From: Bizionia sp.
Lineage (GTDB): Bacteria > Bacteroidota > Bacteroidia > Flavobacteriales > Flavobacteriaceae
DNA length: 64,000 nucleotides
NCBI GenBank assembly: GCA_020631395.1
Contig: JAHDHI010000018.1
Location: forward strand, 1 to 64,000
Reading direction: 5' to 3'
Made by a program: the position numbers and the translations under genes. The notes beneath the pieces were generated by a model. The model saw nothing but the letters and a program-made list of their open reading frames with translations. It ran no database searches and was not told where the DNA came from. Positions 17,551 through 26,013 of this stretch are shown piece by piece; position 1 is the first letter of the stretch; every line of letters starts with the position of its first letter.

Positions 17551-17586
17551 CCATATTATCGAGAGCCCTGCCTCCGCTGGAATTCG

Positions 17587-18897
17587 TTATATCTCCCTAT
17601 TGCTATCCCAAGCTTCCAAGTAATCCTTTACAGCCTTTACGAATTGTCCTCCAAGTGCTCCGTTTACAACTCTATGGTCATAAGAATGGGACATGAACAT
17701 CTTGTAACGGATGCCTATGAAATCGCCTTCTGGAGTCTCTATCACAGCTGGCACCTTGCGTATTGCTCCCAATGCCAAGATTCCCACTTGTGGTTGGTTT
17801 ATTATAGGTGTTCCCATAATGCTACCAAAAGTACCGACATTGGTTACCGTATAGGTTCCGCCTTGGATGTCGTCCGGCTTCAATTTGTTTTGGCGTGCTC
17901 TACCTGCCAAGTCGTTGACTTGTTTTGTCATCCCGACCAAATTCAATTGATCGGCATTCTTTATGACTGGTACTATTAGGTTGCCATCTGGCAAGGCTGC
18001 AGCCATACCTAAATTTATGTTTTTCTTTTTAATGATCGTATTTCCTTGCAAGGAGATGTTCATCATTGGGAAATCGCGCAATGCCTTTGCCACTGCCTCC
18101 ATGAATATTGGTGTAAACGTCAGGTTTTCGCCTTCTCGCTTTGCAAAACCGTCTTTCACCTTCTTTCTCCAGTTCCAAATCTTGGTAACGTCCGCTTCTA
18201 TGAAGCTCTGTACGTGAGCACTTGTCTGTACGGATTCCACCATGTGGTGTGCAATCAACTTGCCCATTCTGGTCATCTCGATGATTTCATCCTCACCGCT
18301 GGCCACTACTGGCGCAGTTTCTACTTTTGCTGGTGCTGAACTTGCTGGCTTTGAAGCTGCAACAGGAGCTTTCGAAGCCGCTGCTGGTTGACTACCTCTA
18401 TTTTTAAGATACGACAACATGTCCGCCTTGGTAACCCTCCCATCTTTTCCTGTTCCTGGAACCGTATCCAATTCCGCTTGGGCTATTCCTTCCTGCTTCG
18501 CCATGTTTTTGACCAATGGCGAATAAAAACGATCTCCGTTGGAACTTATTGGAGCTACGGTTTCTTGCGCCACCGTCACAGCCTTGGCTACTTCTGCAAC
18601 CGCTGCTACTGGTGCAGCTTCGGCTTTTGGCGCTTCAGCAGAGGCACTTCCTTCTCCTTCCGTCTCTATGATCGCTATTGTCTGTCCGACTTGCACGACA
18701 TCGTCCACATCGAAGAGTTTTTCAACCAAAACACCGTCTACTTCACTTGGTACTTCACTATCCACTTTGTCTGTTGCAATCTCCAAGACTGCCTCATCCG
18801 CTTCAATTGTTTCTCCAACTTCTTTTAGCCAAGAGGTAATCGTTGCTTCTGCAACACTCTCTCCCATTTTCGGTAATTTTAGTTCAAATTTTGCCAT
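17587..18897 (-). CDS. 2-oxo acid dehydrogenase E2 (dihydrolipoamide acyltransferase)
   Basis: 436 aa with the full E2 layout. A lipoyl domain (residues ~1-77, lipoyl-Lys in TDKVDSE) is followed by an Ala/Pro linker, the E3-binding domain (~125-165, SPLVKNMAKQEGI, GKDGRVTKADML), a second Ala/Pro linker and the catalytic domain ending in SYDHRVVNGALGG (catalytic His; HRxxxG motif). It transfers an acyl group from lipoyl-Lys to CoA in the core of a large complex. Whether the complex uses branched-chain 2-oxo acids, pyruvate or 2-oxoglutarate cannot be settled, because E1 and E3 are not adjacent. It is monocistronic by its promoter (18935) and terminator. Confidence 0.93.
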   Translation of the reverse strand: MAKFELKLPKMGESVAEATITSWLKEVGETIEADEAVLEIATDKVDSEVPSEVDGVLVEKLFDVDDVVQVGQTIAIIETEGEGSASAEAPKAEAAPVAAVAEVAKAVTVAQETVAPISSNGDRFYSPLVKNMAKQEGIAQAELDTVPGTGKDGRVTKADMLSYLKNRGSQPAAASKAPVAASKPASSAPAKVETAPVVASGEDEIIEMTRMGKLIAHHMVESVQTSAHVQSFIEADVTKIWNWRKKVKDGFAKREGENLTFTPIFMEAVAKALRDFPMMNISLQGNTIIKKKNINLGMAAALPDGNLIVPVIKNADQLNLVGMTKQVNDLAGRARQNKLKPDDIQGGTYTVTNVGTFGSIMGTPIINQPQVGILALGAIRKVPAVIETPEGDFIGIRYKMFMSHSYDHRVVNGALGGQFVKAVKDYLEAWDSNREI

Positions 18898-18934
18898 ATT
18901 AATAATCTAAAGCTGTTTTTTATATTTCAGATTG

Positions 18935-18942
18935 CAAAATTA
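18935..18942 (-). promoter_or_regulatory. -7 box for the E2 gene
   Basis: Coding-strand TAATTTTG fits TAnnTTTG, 37 nt before the ATG. Confidence 0.5.
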
Positions 18943-19011
18943 ACAAAAAATAGCTTATTTTATTAACTATTCTATATGATTTTAAATCTGTATGTTTTAA
19001 TAAAATGATTC

Positions 19012-20109
19012 TTAAAAGGTTATCACTTCTCCCCTGCTTTTGGAAGAATGACTTCCAATGATAAAATTAGTGTTTTTTGGAAGTATTTTAAATGTGATTC
19101 CCTTATTTTTTTCCATGCTTGACGCTTTGTCGATAATTGCCTTGAAACTAACCACATTGGCATCGAAGACAACTTGGGTATTTGCTTGTATATCTTCTTC
19201 TACCGAAATCAATTGCATTGGCTTTGACAATTTCAATGTCAGCACCTTGTTTTCCTCATTGGAGACAAACGCATAGTTTTCTACGTTCAATGCCGTTTCA
19301 TATGATGTTTTTTTGAGAAATCTCGCCGATTGTATCCCCAACCAAACCAAACAATCAAAAAGGTAATTGCCTTTAAAATGCTTTTTATAGAAAATTTGCA
19401 TTGCTCCATAAAAGCGCTTAGCGTATGTTTTGTCCTTTAATGTACTTTCTCCCTTATAGTGAATTACTTCTGCTTCTCCATAATAATAGCTATCATAACC
19501 AGCTTTTACGATCTTGTATGACAAATCTATGTCTTCTCCATACATGAAGTAATCTTCATCCAATCCTCCTACTTCATTGTATACTTTTTTTTTCACCAAC
19601 ATGAATGCTCCTACGAAAATGTCTGCTTTTCCTATTTGGTCCTCCTCAATGTGGTTGGCATAATAGTGTTGCGAACGTCCCAACATTTTTTTCATGGCTA
19701 TTTTTGGAGTTGGTATGTTCCGTTTGCTTTCTGGCAAATACTCACCATTTCCGTCAATGAGCTTGCAACCTACAATACCTATCTTGTCTTGATTTTTGGC
19801 AAATTCCAATACTTTTTCAAAGGTGTCTTCTGCTACTACCGTATCGGGATTCAATATGCATAGATATTCTCCTTTGGCTTCTTTCACGCCTATGTTGTTT
19901 CCTTTTGAAAAGCCAGAGTTTTCCTTGTTTTCGATGAGTTTGACGTTAGGAAACTCTTGTTTCACCATCTTACAACTTCCATCTTTGGAATTGTTGTCCA
20001 CAACGATGACTTCTGCGTCCAAATTCTCAATGGCAGCTTCAACGCTCTGCAAGCACAACTCCAAGAAGTAGCGCACATTGTAATTTAATATGATGACTGA
20101 AAGTTTCAA
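19012..20109 (-). CDS. Family 2 glycosyltransferase
   Basis: 365 aa. The N-terminal GT-A fold begins LSVIILNYNVRYFLELCLQSV, with VVDNNSKDGS, the SGFSKGNNIG segment, and LNPDT in the DxD position. FMYGEDIDLSYK (about residue 192) is the acceptor-side motif of rhamnosyltransferase-like GT2 enzymes. The last ~100 residues are a beta-rich tail without a clear match. It likely adds a sugar to an envelope glycan at the cytoplasmic face. It starts 18 nt after recR on the same strand. Confidence 0.9.
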   Translation of the reverse strand: MKLSVIILNYNVRYFLELCLQSVEAAIENLDAEVIVVDNNSKDGSCKMVKQEFPNVKLIENKENSGFSKGNNIGVKEAKGEYLCILNPDTVVAEDTFEKVLEFAKNQDKIGIVGCKLIDGNGEYLPESKRNIPTPKIAMKKMLGRSQHYYANHIEEDQIGKADIFVGAFMLVKKKVYNEVGGLDEDYFMYGEDIDLSYKIVKAGYDSYYYGEAEVIHYKGESTLKDKTYAKRFYGAMQIFYKKHFKGNYLFDCLVWLGIQSARFLKKTSYETALNVENYAFVSNEENKVLTLKLSKPMQLISVEEDIQANTQVVFDANVVSFKAIIDKASSMEKNKGITFKILPKNTNFIIGSHSSKSRGEVITF

Positions 20110-20127
20110 ATATTGAACATTTGTAGG

Positions 20128-20745
20128 TTATGATTTCAATGAAGCCTCAAAGGGAATACGGTTTAAAATGCTTCTTCCAAGCGTTATTTCGTCTGCATAT
20201 TCCAATTCGTCTCCAACTGAGATGCCTCTTGCTATCGTGGAAGTCTCCACATCCAAACCTTGTATTTGCTTGTAGATGTAAAAGTTCGTCGTATCCCCTT
20301 CCATCGTCGGACTCAATGCGAAGATGAGTTCTTTCACTTGTCCTTCCTTCACCTTTTCCACGAGGCTGGATATGTTTAAATCGTGAGGCCCAATGCCATC
20401 TATTGGTGATATCTTACCGCCCAAAACATGATACAGGCCTTTGTGCGATGCCGTATTTTCTATGGCCATCACATCCCTGACATCTTCAACCACGCATATA
20501 ACGTCATCTTGTCTCATGGGATTGGAGCAAATCTCACATAATTCCACATCACTGAGATTGTAACAAGACTTGCAGAATTTCAAATCGCTACGCATGCTTT
20601 GCAATGCTTGGGACAAGGCTTCTGTTTGTTCTTTTGGTTGTCTCAACAAGTGCAATACCAATCGTAACGCCGTACGTTTACCTATCCCTGGCAGTTGCGA
20701 GACCTCATTCACTGCATTTGCAAGAAGTTTTGATGAAAATTCCAT
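20128..20745 (-). CDS. recR: Recombination mediator RecR
   Basis: 205 aa, standard RecR length. The N-terminal helix-hairpin-helix is in [14 protein letters not shown]. The zinc finger is [16 protein letters not shown] (four Cys). The Toprim domain begins [15 protein letters not shown], and the C-terminal Walker-B-like part follows. RecR works with RecO (and RecF) to load RecA on SSB-coated gaps. The GT2 gene follows closely and is probably co-transcribed. Confidence 0.96.
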   Translation of the reverse strand: MEFSSKLLANAVNEVSQLPGIGKRTALRLVLHLLRQPKEQTEALSQALQSMRSDLKFCKSCYNLSDVELCEICSNPMRQDDVICVVEDVRDVMAIENTASHKGLYHVLGGKISPIDGIGPHDLNISSLVEKVKEGQVKELIFALSPTMEGDTTNFYIYKQIQGLDVETSTIARGISVGDELEYADEITLGRSILNRIPFEASLKS

Positions 20746-20787
20746 AGCTGCGAAATTACAATATTTTACTCACTATCGGTATTAAAA

Positions 20788-20816
20788 AAGCCCAATAACT
20801 AGATAGCATTGGGCTT
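20788..20816 (-). terminator. Terminator of the 990-aa BNR gene
   Basis: Arms AAGCCCAAT (20788-20796) and ATTGGGCTT (20808-20816), loop 11 nt. Followed on the minus strand by TTTTTAAT. Confidence 0.8.
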
Positions 20817-20841
20817 AATTTATCAAATTTTCAAAGACTAA

Positions 20842-23814
20842 TTACTCAATCATCAACTTTTTGGTAATTAACCCGTTTACAGTATTAACGTTAACAAAAT
20901 ACAGCCCAGATGCATAATTGGACGTATTGATCTTAAAGGTGTTTGTCAAATCTTGACCTTTGGTGAAATATACGAGTTTCCCCAAGGCGTTGTATATTCT
21001 GATGGAAACATCCTCATTTTTATCCCATGATAGGCTTACGGTGTCTGTCGCTGGATTTGGGAACAATGTCATCGTATTAAATGCCGCATGCTCATCTACG
21101 CTCAACCCTATTTCATAAAGATCCGATTTCCACAATCCACGGCCATATGTCCCTGCATATATCTTGTTGTTGGCAGTGTTTATTTCCAACTCGCTGACTT
21201 GCACATTTGGCAAGTTGTTGCTAAATGGCAACCAGTTTGCTTGAGCATCAACCGTATCCACATAATATACACCATAGTTCATCCCCACATATAAACCTTC
21301 TTGCAAATGGTTCGTCCAAACCAAAGCCAAAGCATTGAAATCCGGAAGGTTTTTCAAATAACTTGTCCAATTAGATCCTCCATCTGTACTTACATAGACT
21401 TTTTGATCTCCTGTAGTTGCAATTGCCACCTTGTTGGCATCCGTCGGGTGAATGGCTATGGAGTTTATACTTCCTGAAAACCCATTCAATGCTACCCAAT
21501 TCGTAGCTCCTCCGTTGGCTGTCTTGTACAAATTGGAACCTCTAGCCGCAAACATGACGTTGTTGTTTGAAGGTGCTATCTTAAGGTGATTTAAATTCCC
21601 TGAAAAGTTTTGGGATATCGAAGTCCATGAATTACCTCCATTGATGGATTTGTATACCTCATCGTACCCACTGTATATGGTATTCTGTACTATTGGATCC
21701 TGTTCGAAAGGAGTGATCCAGTTTCCTTCCTTGTTTTCTGGGCTAGCCAAACCAAAAGAACCCAAACCTTGATTCGTGGACTTGTACAACGATCCGAATT
21801 GAACCGTTCCATATATGATGTCGTTGTTGTTTTTATCCACAAAGGTCTCCATACCATCTGCTCCCAACCAATCATTCCAATTGCCTGAGTCATTATAAAC
21901 GGATGTTCCGTTATCTTGCGAACCTCCAGAAACTACTTCTGGATCAGTTTGGCTCACTCCAATCTTATAGAATTGTCTAATTCCTAGACCAGCCGTTATG
22001 TCCGTGTAGTAGTTGCTGTTGACGACAAGTGGATTTTCGGCAACAAAGATACCTCCGTCACTTCCCACGTATATTTTTCCGTTCACATATTCCATTATGT
22101 CTATGTCTGCATGACAATATCCAATGTTTTGGCTTGCTGCATTTGAAGGAACCCATTGTGAGGTGATGTTGAAACTTGTTCCTCCATTTGTGGATCTCCA
22201 TGACAAGATTCCTGCAATGTGCACATCATTGGCATCGTTGGGGTTCACCACAATGTCCATATCCCTTGGAGCTTGTCCTCTATCATCACTGGCAGTGGAG
22301 CTGTATCCAAAATAATTGTTTGTCCCATGATCCAACTTCACGAATGTGTCTCCACTATCCGTAGATTTGTAAAATGCTCCAAATATTCCATTGGACGCTT
22401 CCAAGATATAGACCACATCGGAATTGTCGGCAGATACTCCCATCATTTTTGGTCCACTCGACAAAGCGGAATCCGATTCGAAACCGTTTTCAAAAAGCGT
22501 GCCCAATGTGGCATCTTCCACACTTACATCATCAAGCGTCACTCCTCTTCCGTAGTTGGACTTCCCTTCCAAAGCAACATAGTATTCTGCAGATGCATTT
22601 GGCAAGTTTATCGTAATGTCTTGCCAAGAGGTTGTTGCCGTCGTATAATTGGCCAATTCCGTCCAAGCTCCAGCTGCAGATGTCTTGTAAACCACCTTCA
22701 ACTCATCTATGTCCCCACCCCATGCTGCATTTGTATAGGAAAATTTAAGTTGAGGGTTCGAAGCTCCAGTCAAATTCATTGCAGGCAAAACCAATCGAGT
22801 TTCAGGGTGACTGTAGTTATTTATGTAATACAAGCCCAATCCTGTTCCTGTCTTTGGTGTTACCGAATTGTTTTGGTTAGAACCAGCCGAAGTCCAGTTC
22901 GTGTTTCCTGAAATATATTCTTGAGTATAGACATCCAATGCGTCCTCTGTTGCAAATGTTGCACCTCCATCCGTAGATTTGAAGAAATTGTTACCCGTGG
23001 CGTAAATGGTATTTGTATTTCCTGGTTTGAATTCCACATCATAACCATTGGTAGCCAAAGGATGAATCAATGCCCAATTTACACCTGCATTCGTGGATTT
23101 GTATATCCCTCCTCCTTGTACGCTGCAATACATTTTATTGGCATTTGTCGGGTCTATCAAGATTTTATTGACATTTCCGTCTCCCGTATCGGACAGCAAG
23201 GTCCATGTATTGCCAGAATCCGTAGAACTAAAAATATTCCCTTGAGAGGATCCCCAAAAATAATTGGTGTTATCCAACGGGTTTATGGTTAGGGAAGCCA
23301 CTATCAAATTGGACATATTATCTGTCAATACGGTCCAATCCGCTCCTCCGTTCGTTGTTTTCCATACACCTCCAGAAGCTCCCCCTACGATGATGTGATT
23401 CGTATTTGCGGCTTCGATGCCTATGGATGTTATTCTACCAACTCCAGGATTCCAACCACTAGTTGCATTCCATGAAGTAGGGCCCATTTCTTCCCATGTC
23501 CCTTCTGTGGTCCTTGCCAAGACATTGGTGCTCTCATTTCTGGCCTTGTTGTACTTCTCCAATTCGTTGTAATAGAAATCGGCAGACTTCAAATAACCGT
23601 TTTCATCCATATTTCTCAAGGCATTGTATTCCCATCTCTTGTATGGCTTGTATCCTTTTCCTCGTTCTGTCCCTACTTTGGAGAAGTGGGCTTCTGCCTT
23701 GGCTTGTATTTCTTGAACCGTGTAGGTTCCTTTAATCATCATCTCCTTGTATTCTTGAGACCACGAAGTCATCACGAAGGAGATCGCTAAAAGTAAACTG
23801 ATATAATATTTCAT
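20842..23814 (-). CDS. BNR/sortilin-like repeat protein with T9SS sorting domain (990 aa)
   Basis: Signal peptide MKYYISLLLAISFVMTSWSQ. The propeller region carries Asp-box motifs TTNGGADW, STDSGNTW, STNAGVNW, STDGGATF, STDSGDTF and STDGGSNW. A ~150-residue MAM/jelly-roll-like insertion (around residues 300-450, with GRGVTLDDVSVED) breaks the propeller. The C-terminus from TLFPNPATDTVSLSW to TKKLMIE is a T9SS type A sorting domain. It is a paralog of the 1254-aa protein at 3385-7149 but lacks its Ig-like tail. Surface or secreted; function unknown. Its 5' leader contains the 8-bp tandem repeat at 23836-23891. Confidence 0.88.
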   Translation of the reverse strand: MKYYISLLLAISFVMTSWSQEYKEMMIKGTYTVQEIQAKAEAHFSKVGTERGKGYKPYKRWEYNALRNMDENGYLKSADFYYNELEKYNKARNESTNVLARTTEGTWEEMGPTSWNATSGWNPGVGRITSIGIEAANTNHIIVGGASGGVWKTTNGGADWTVLTDNMSNLIVASLTINPLDNTNYFWGSSQGNIFSSTDSGNTWTLLSDTGDGNVNKILIDPTNANKMYCSVQGGGIYKSTNAGVNWALIHPLATNGYDVEFKPGNTNTIYATGNNFFKSTDGGATFATEDALDVYTQEYISGNTNWTSAGSNQNNSVTPKTGTGLGLYYINNYSHPETRLVLPAMNLTGASNPQLKFSYTNAAWGGDIDELKVVYKTSAAGAWTELANYTTATTSWQDITINLPNASAEYYVALEGKSNYGRGVTLDDVSVEDATLGTLFENGFESDSALSSGPKMMGVSADNSDVVYILEASNGIFGAFYKSTDSGDTFVKLDHGTNNYFGYSSTASDDRGQAPRDMDIVVNPNDANDVHIAGILSWRSTNGGTSFNITSQWVPSNAASQNIGYCHADIDIMEYVNGKIYVGSDGGIFVAENPLVVNSNYYTDITAGLGIRQFYKIGVSQTDPEVVSGGSQDNGTSVYNDSGNWNDWLGADGMETFVDKNNNDIIYGTVQFGSLYKSTNQGLGSFGLASPENKEGNWITPFEQDPIVQNTIYSGYDEVYKSINGGNSWTSISQNFSGNLNHLKIAPSNNNVMFAARGSNLYKTANGGATNWVALNGFSGSINSIAIHPTDANKVAIATTGDQKVYVSTDGGSNWTSYLKNLPDFNALALVWTNHLQEGLYVGMNYGVYYVDTVDAQANWLPFSNNLPNVQVSELEINTANNKIYAGTYGRGLWKSDLYEIGLSVDEHAAFNTMTLFPNPATDTVSLSWDKNEDVSIRIYNALGKLVYFTKGQDLTNTFKINTSNYASGLYFVNVNTVNGLITKKLMIE

Positions 23815-23835
23815 ATTTTAATTGGGTGTAAGGGG

Positions 23836-23891
23836 TTAAAGGGTTAAAGGGTTAAAGGGTTAAAGGGTTAAAGGGTTAAAGGGTTAAAGGG
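23836..23891. repeat. Seven tandem copies of TTAAAGGG in the leader of the BNR gene
   Basis: Seven perfect 8-bp units (TTAAAGGG on the plus strand, CCCTTTAA on the minus) end 22 nt upstream of the ATG at 23814. The array is preceded by GGGG and ends in TAA. Eight-base units can slip during replication. Since the array is noncoding, a copy change would alter leader length rather than reading frame. Confidence 0.9.
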
Positions 23892-24111
23892 TAATTTAAT
23901 CTAATTCTTTTGTATTCAATAATTATCTTCTACTTATTAATTATTAAGTAGATAAAAACAGTTTAGAATGAATTCACCCTACTTTTTATTTTAAATTATA
24001 TTCAAAAACCCACATTTAGACAGAAATACACCCTTATGATGTGTTTCATTATAAAAAAAGAGGGTTAAAATTGCAAAAGTACTATTTTAGCATTGAAAAA
24101 TAAAACATTAG
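23892..24111. other. Divergent intergenic region, BNR gene and symporter
   Basis: About 220 bp of AT-rich DNA between the tandem repeat and the symporter start. It should hold the promoters of both divergent genes. No perfect TAnnTTTG box was identified on either strand. Confidence 0.45.
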
Positions 24112-25554
24112 ATGAATTCCACATATATAATACTTTTAATAGCTTCTTATTTTGCCGTACTTGTTCTAATTTCCTTTTTAACAGGCAAAAAGGCAGGAAA
24201 CGATGCTTTTTTCAAAGGTAACAAGCAATCCCCATGGTATGTGGTTGCCTTTGGTATGGTTGGAGCATCACTTTCTGGTGTGACCTTCATTTCTGTTCCT
24301 GGTTGGATCGAAGCTTCACAATTCAGCTACATGCAAGTGGTCTTTGGTTACATCATTGGCTATTTGGTTATAGGCACGGTATTGTTACCACTGTACTATA
24401 AATTGAATTTAACATCCATATACACATACTTGGAGGATCGCTTTGGCAATTACGCCTATAAGACCGGTGCCTCTTTCTTCCTGATATCAAGAGTTGTAGG
24501 AGCCAGTTTCAGGTTGTATCTGGTAGCAAATGTGCTGCAGCTTATTTTATTTGACGACCTAGGAATTTCCTTTTGGCAAACTGTTACCATAACCGTGTTG
24601 CTTATTTGGCTTTACACCTTTAAATCAGGTATAAAGACCATTGTTTGGACAGATACGCTGCAAACTTTGTTCATGCTTATTGCCGTAGGGGTAGCCATTT
24701 ACTTCGTAAGTGATGAGTTGAACCTTTCTGGTGGTAACATCTTGGGCTACGTGCTTGATAGCGATCTATCCAAGACGTTCTTTTTCGACGATTTCAAATC
24801 TGGGAATTATTTCTGGAAACAATTTATCTCTGGTGCTTTCATAGCCATCGTAATGACTGGTTTGGATCAAGACATGATGCAAAAGAACCTTACATGCAAG
24901 ACATTGAAAGATGCACAAAAAAACATGTTTTGGTTTACAATCGTATTGACCGTAGTCAATTTCATTTTTTTGAGTTTGGGATTGCTTTTAACCGTCTATG
25001 CACAACAAAATGGGATAGATGCACATAAAGACGACTTATTCCCCATAATAGCAAAAAACAATTTGGGAATTGGCGTATTCGTCGTTTTCTTGTTAGGTTT
25101 AATCGCTGCTGCATACAGTAGTGCCGACAGTGCTTTGACATCCTTGACGACCTCTTTTAGCATTGACATTCTGGATATTGAGAAAAAACACGACAAAGAG
25201 AAGCAGATAGCCATCAGGAAACAGATTCACATTCTAATTTCCCTGGTTTTGATTCTAGTGATCGTTGCCTTCAAATACATCATAAAAGATGAAAGTGTGA
25301 TTAAGAAGCTTTTTGTATTTGCAGGATATACCTATGGCCCTTTGTTAGGTTTGTATGCATTTGGGTTATTCACAAAATGGAATGTAAGAGACAAATTTGT
25401 ACCCATTGTAGCCATCCTATCTCCTATTCTATCCTATGTAATTAGTTTGAATAGCTTAAAATGGTTTGGTTTCGAATTTGGCTTTTTTATCTTAATCTTG
25501 AATGGCCTTCTAACCTTCTTGGGGCTAATATTGATTCGCAGACAACAAAACTAA
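24112..25554 (+). CDS. Sodium:solute symporter (SSS family)
   Basis: 480 aa with about 13 hydrophobic helices. The SSS features are present: an early GKKAGNDAFFKGNKQSPW loop, GMVGASLSGVTFISVPGW, and AAAYSSADSALTSLTTSFSIDI around residues 338-360, which contains the Ser/Ala Na+-site region. Family members co-import sugars, amino acids, sialic acid or other solutes with Na+; the substrate is open. Its neighbour across a divergent promoter is the T9SS BNR protein. The 3' end overlaps the convergent CoA-binding gene by 30 nt. Confidence 0.9.
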   Translation: MNSTYIILLIASYFAVLVLISFLTGKKAGNDAFFKGNKQSPWYVVAFGMVGASLSGVTFISVPGWIEASQFSYMQVVFGYIIGYLVIGTVLLPLYYKLNLTSIYTYLEDRFGNYAYKTGASFFLISRVVGASFRLYLVANVLQLILFDDLGISFWQTVTITVLLIWLYTFKSGIKTIVWTDTLQTLFMLIAVGVAIYFVSDELNLSGGNILGYVLDSDLSKTFFFDDFKSGNYFWKQFISGAFIAIVMTGLDQDMMQKNLTCKTLKDAQKNMFWFTIVLTVVNFIFLSLGLLLTVYAQQNGIDAHKDDLFPIIAKNNLGIGVFVVFLLGLIAAAYSSADSALTSLTTSFSIDILDIEKKHDKEKQIAIRKQIHILISLVLILVIVAFKYIIKDESVIKKLFVFAGYTYGPLLGLYAFGLFTKWNVRDKFVPIVAILSPILSYVISLNSLKWFGFEFGFFILILNGLLTFLGLILIRRQQN

Positions 25555-25887
25555 GGTACAAGCAACTTCTATCTCAATGCCGTTTTCCTCCAAGATTGCA
25601 TAGAACTCAGGGTTTTCCGTACCTGGATTGAAAATGACACGCTTAGGTTTCAATGAAACGATATGATCGTAATAATCTTCTTGCCGCTTCGGGTTTAAAT
25701 ATAGAGTTACCGTATCTATGTTCTCATACGCCTTCAAATCCGTATCGACAACGACAGATGCTTCCTCTCCTTCAACCAAACCATAGGCAACGGTCTCTTG
25801 ATTGCAATCAACCAATTTCCGCAATGCTCTGTTAGAGTAACGATTAGGTTTTAAAGAAGCTCCAAACACAAGGGTTTTCTTGCTCAT
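25525..25887 (-). CDS. CoA-binding domain protein
   Basis: 120 aa, a single Rossmann-like CoA-binding domain. KKTLVFGASLKPNRYSNRAL carries the nucleotide-binding loop, and VTLYLNPKRQEDYYDHI and RVIFNPGTENPEF match the YccU-like family. No catalytic residues are known for this stand-alone form. The gene ends 30 nt inside the convergent symporter gene and has its own -7 box at 25933-25940. Confidence 0.88.
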   Translation of the reverse strand: MSKKTLVFGASLKPNRYSNRALRKLVDCNQETVAYGLVEGEEASVVVDTDLKAYENIDTVTLYLNPKRQEDYYDHIVSLKPKRVIFNPGTENPEFYAILEENGIEIEVACTLVLLSANQY

Positions 25888-25932
25888 AATTGTTAAAATA
25901 TGTTAAGTATTGTTAAAACGAGTAACGTAATT

Positions 25933-25940
25933 CAAAAATA
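25933..25940 (-). promoter_or_regulatory. -7 box for the CoA-binding gene
   Basis: Coding-strand TATTTTTG fits TAnnTTTG, 45 nt before the ATG. Confidence 0.4.
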
Positions 25941-26013
25941 AACGTCTTTACTGTATTACCAAATTATAAATCAATCAAATCATTCAAAATCAATCAAAAT
26001 CCAATTCAAGCAA

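Noticed and set aside
23836-23891. CRISPR-like array of the 8-bp repeat
   Set aside because: Units are only 8 bp, directly adjacent with no spacers, and no cas genes are present.
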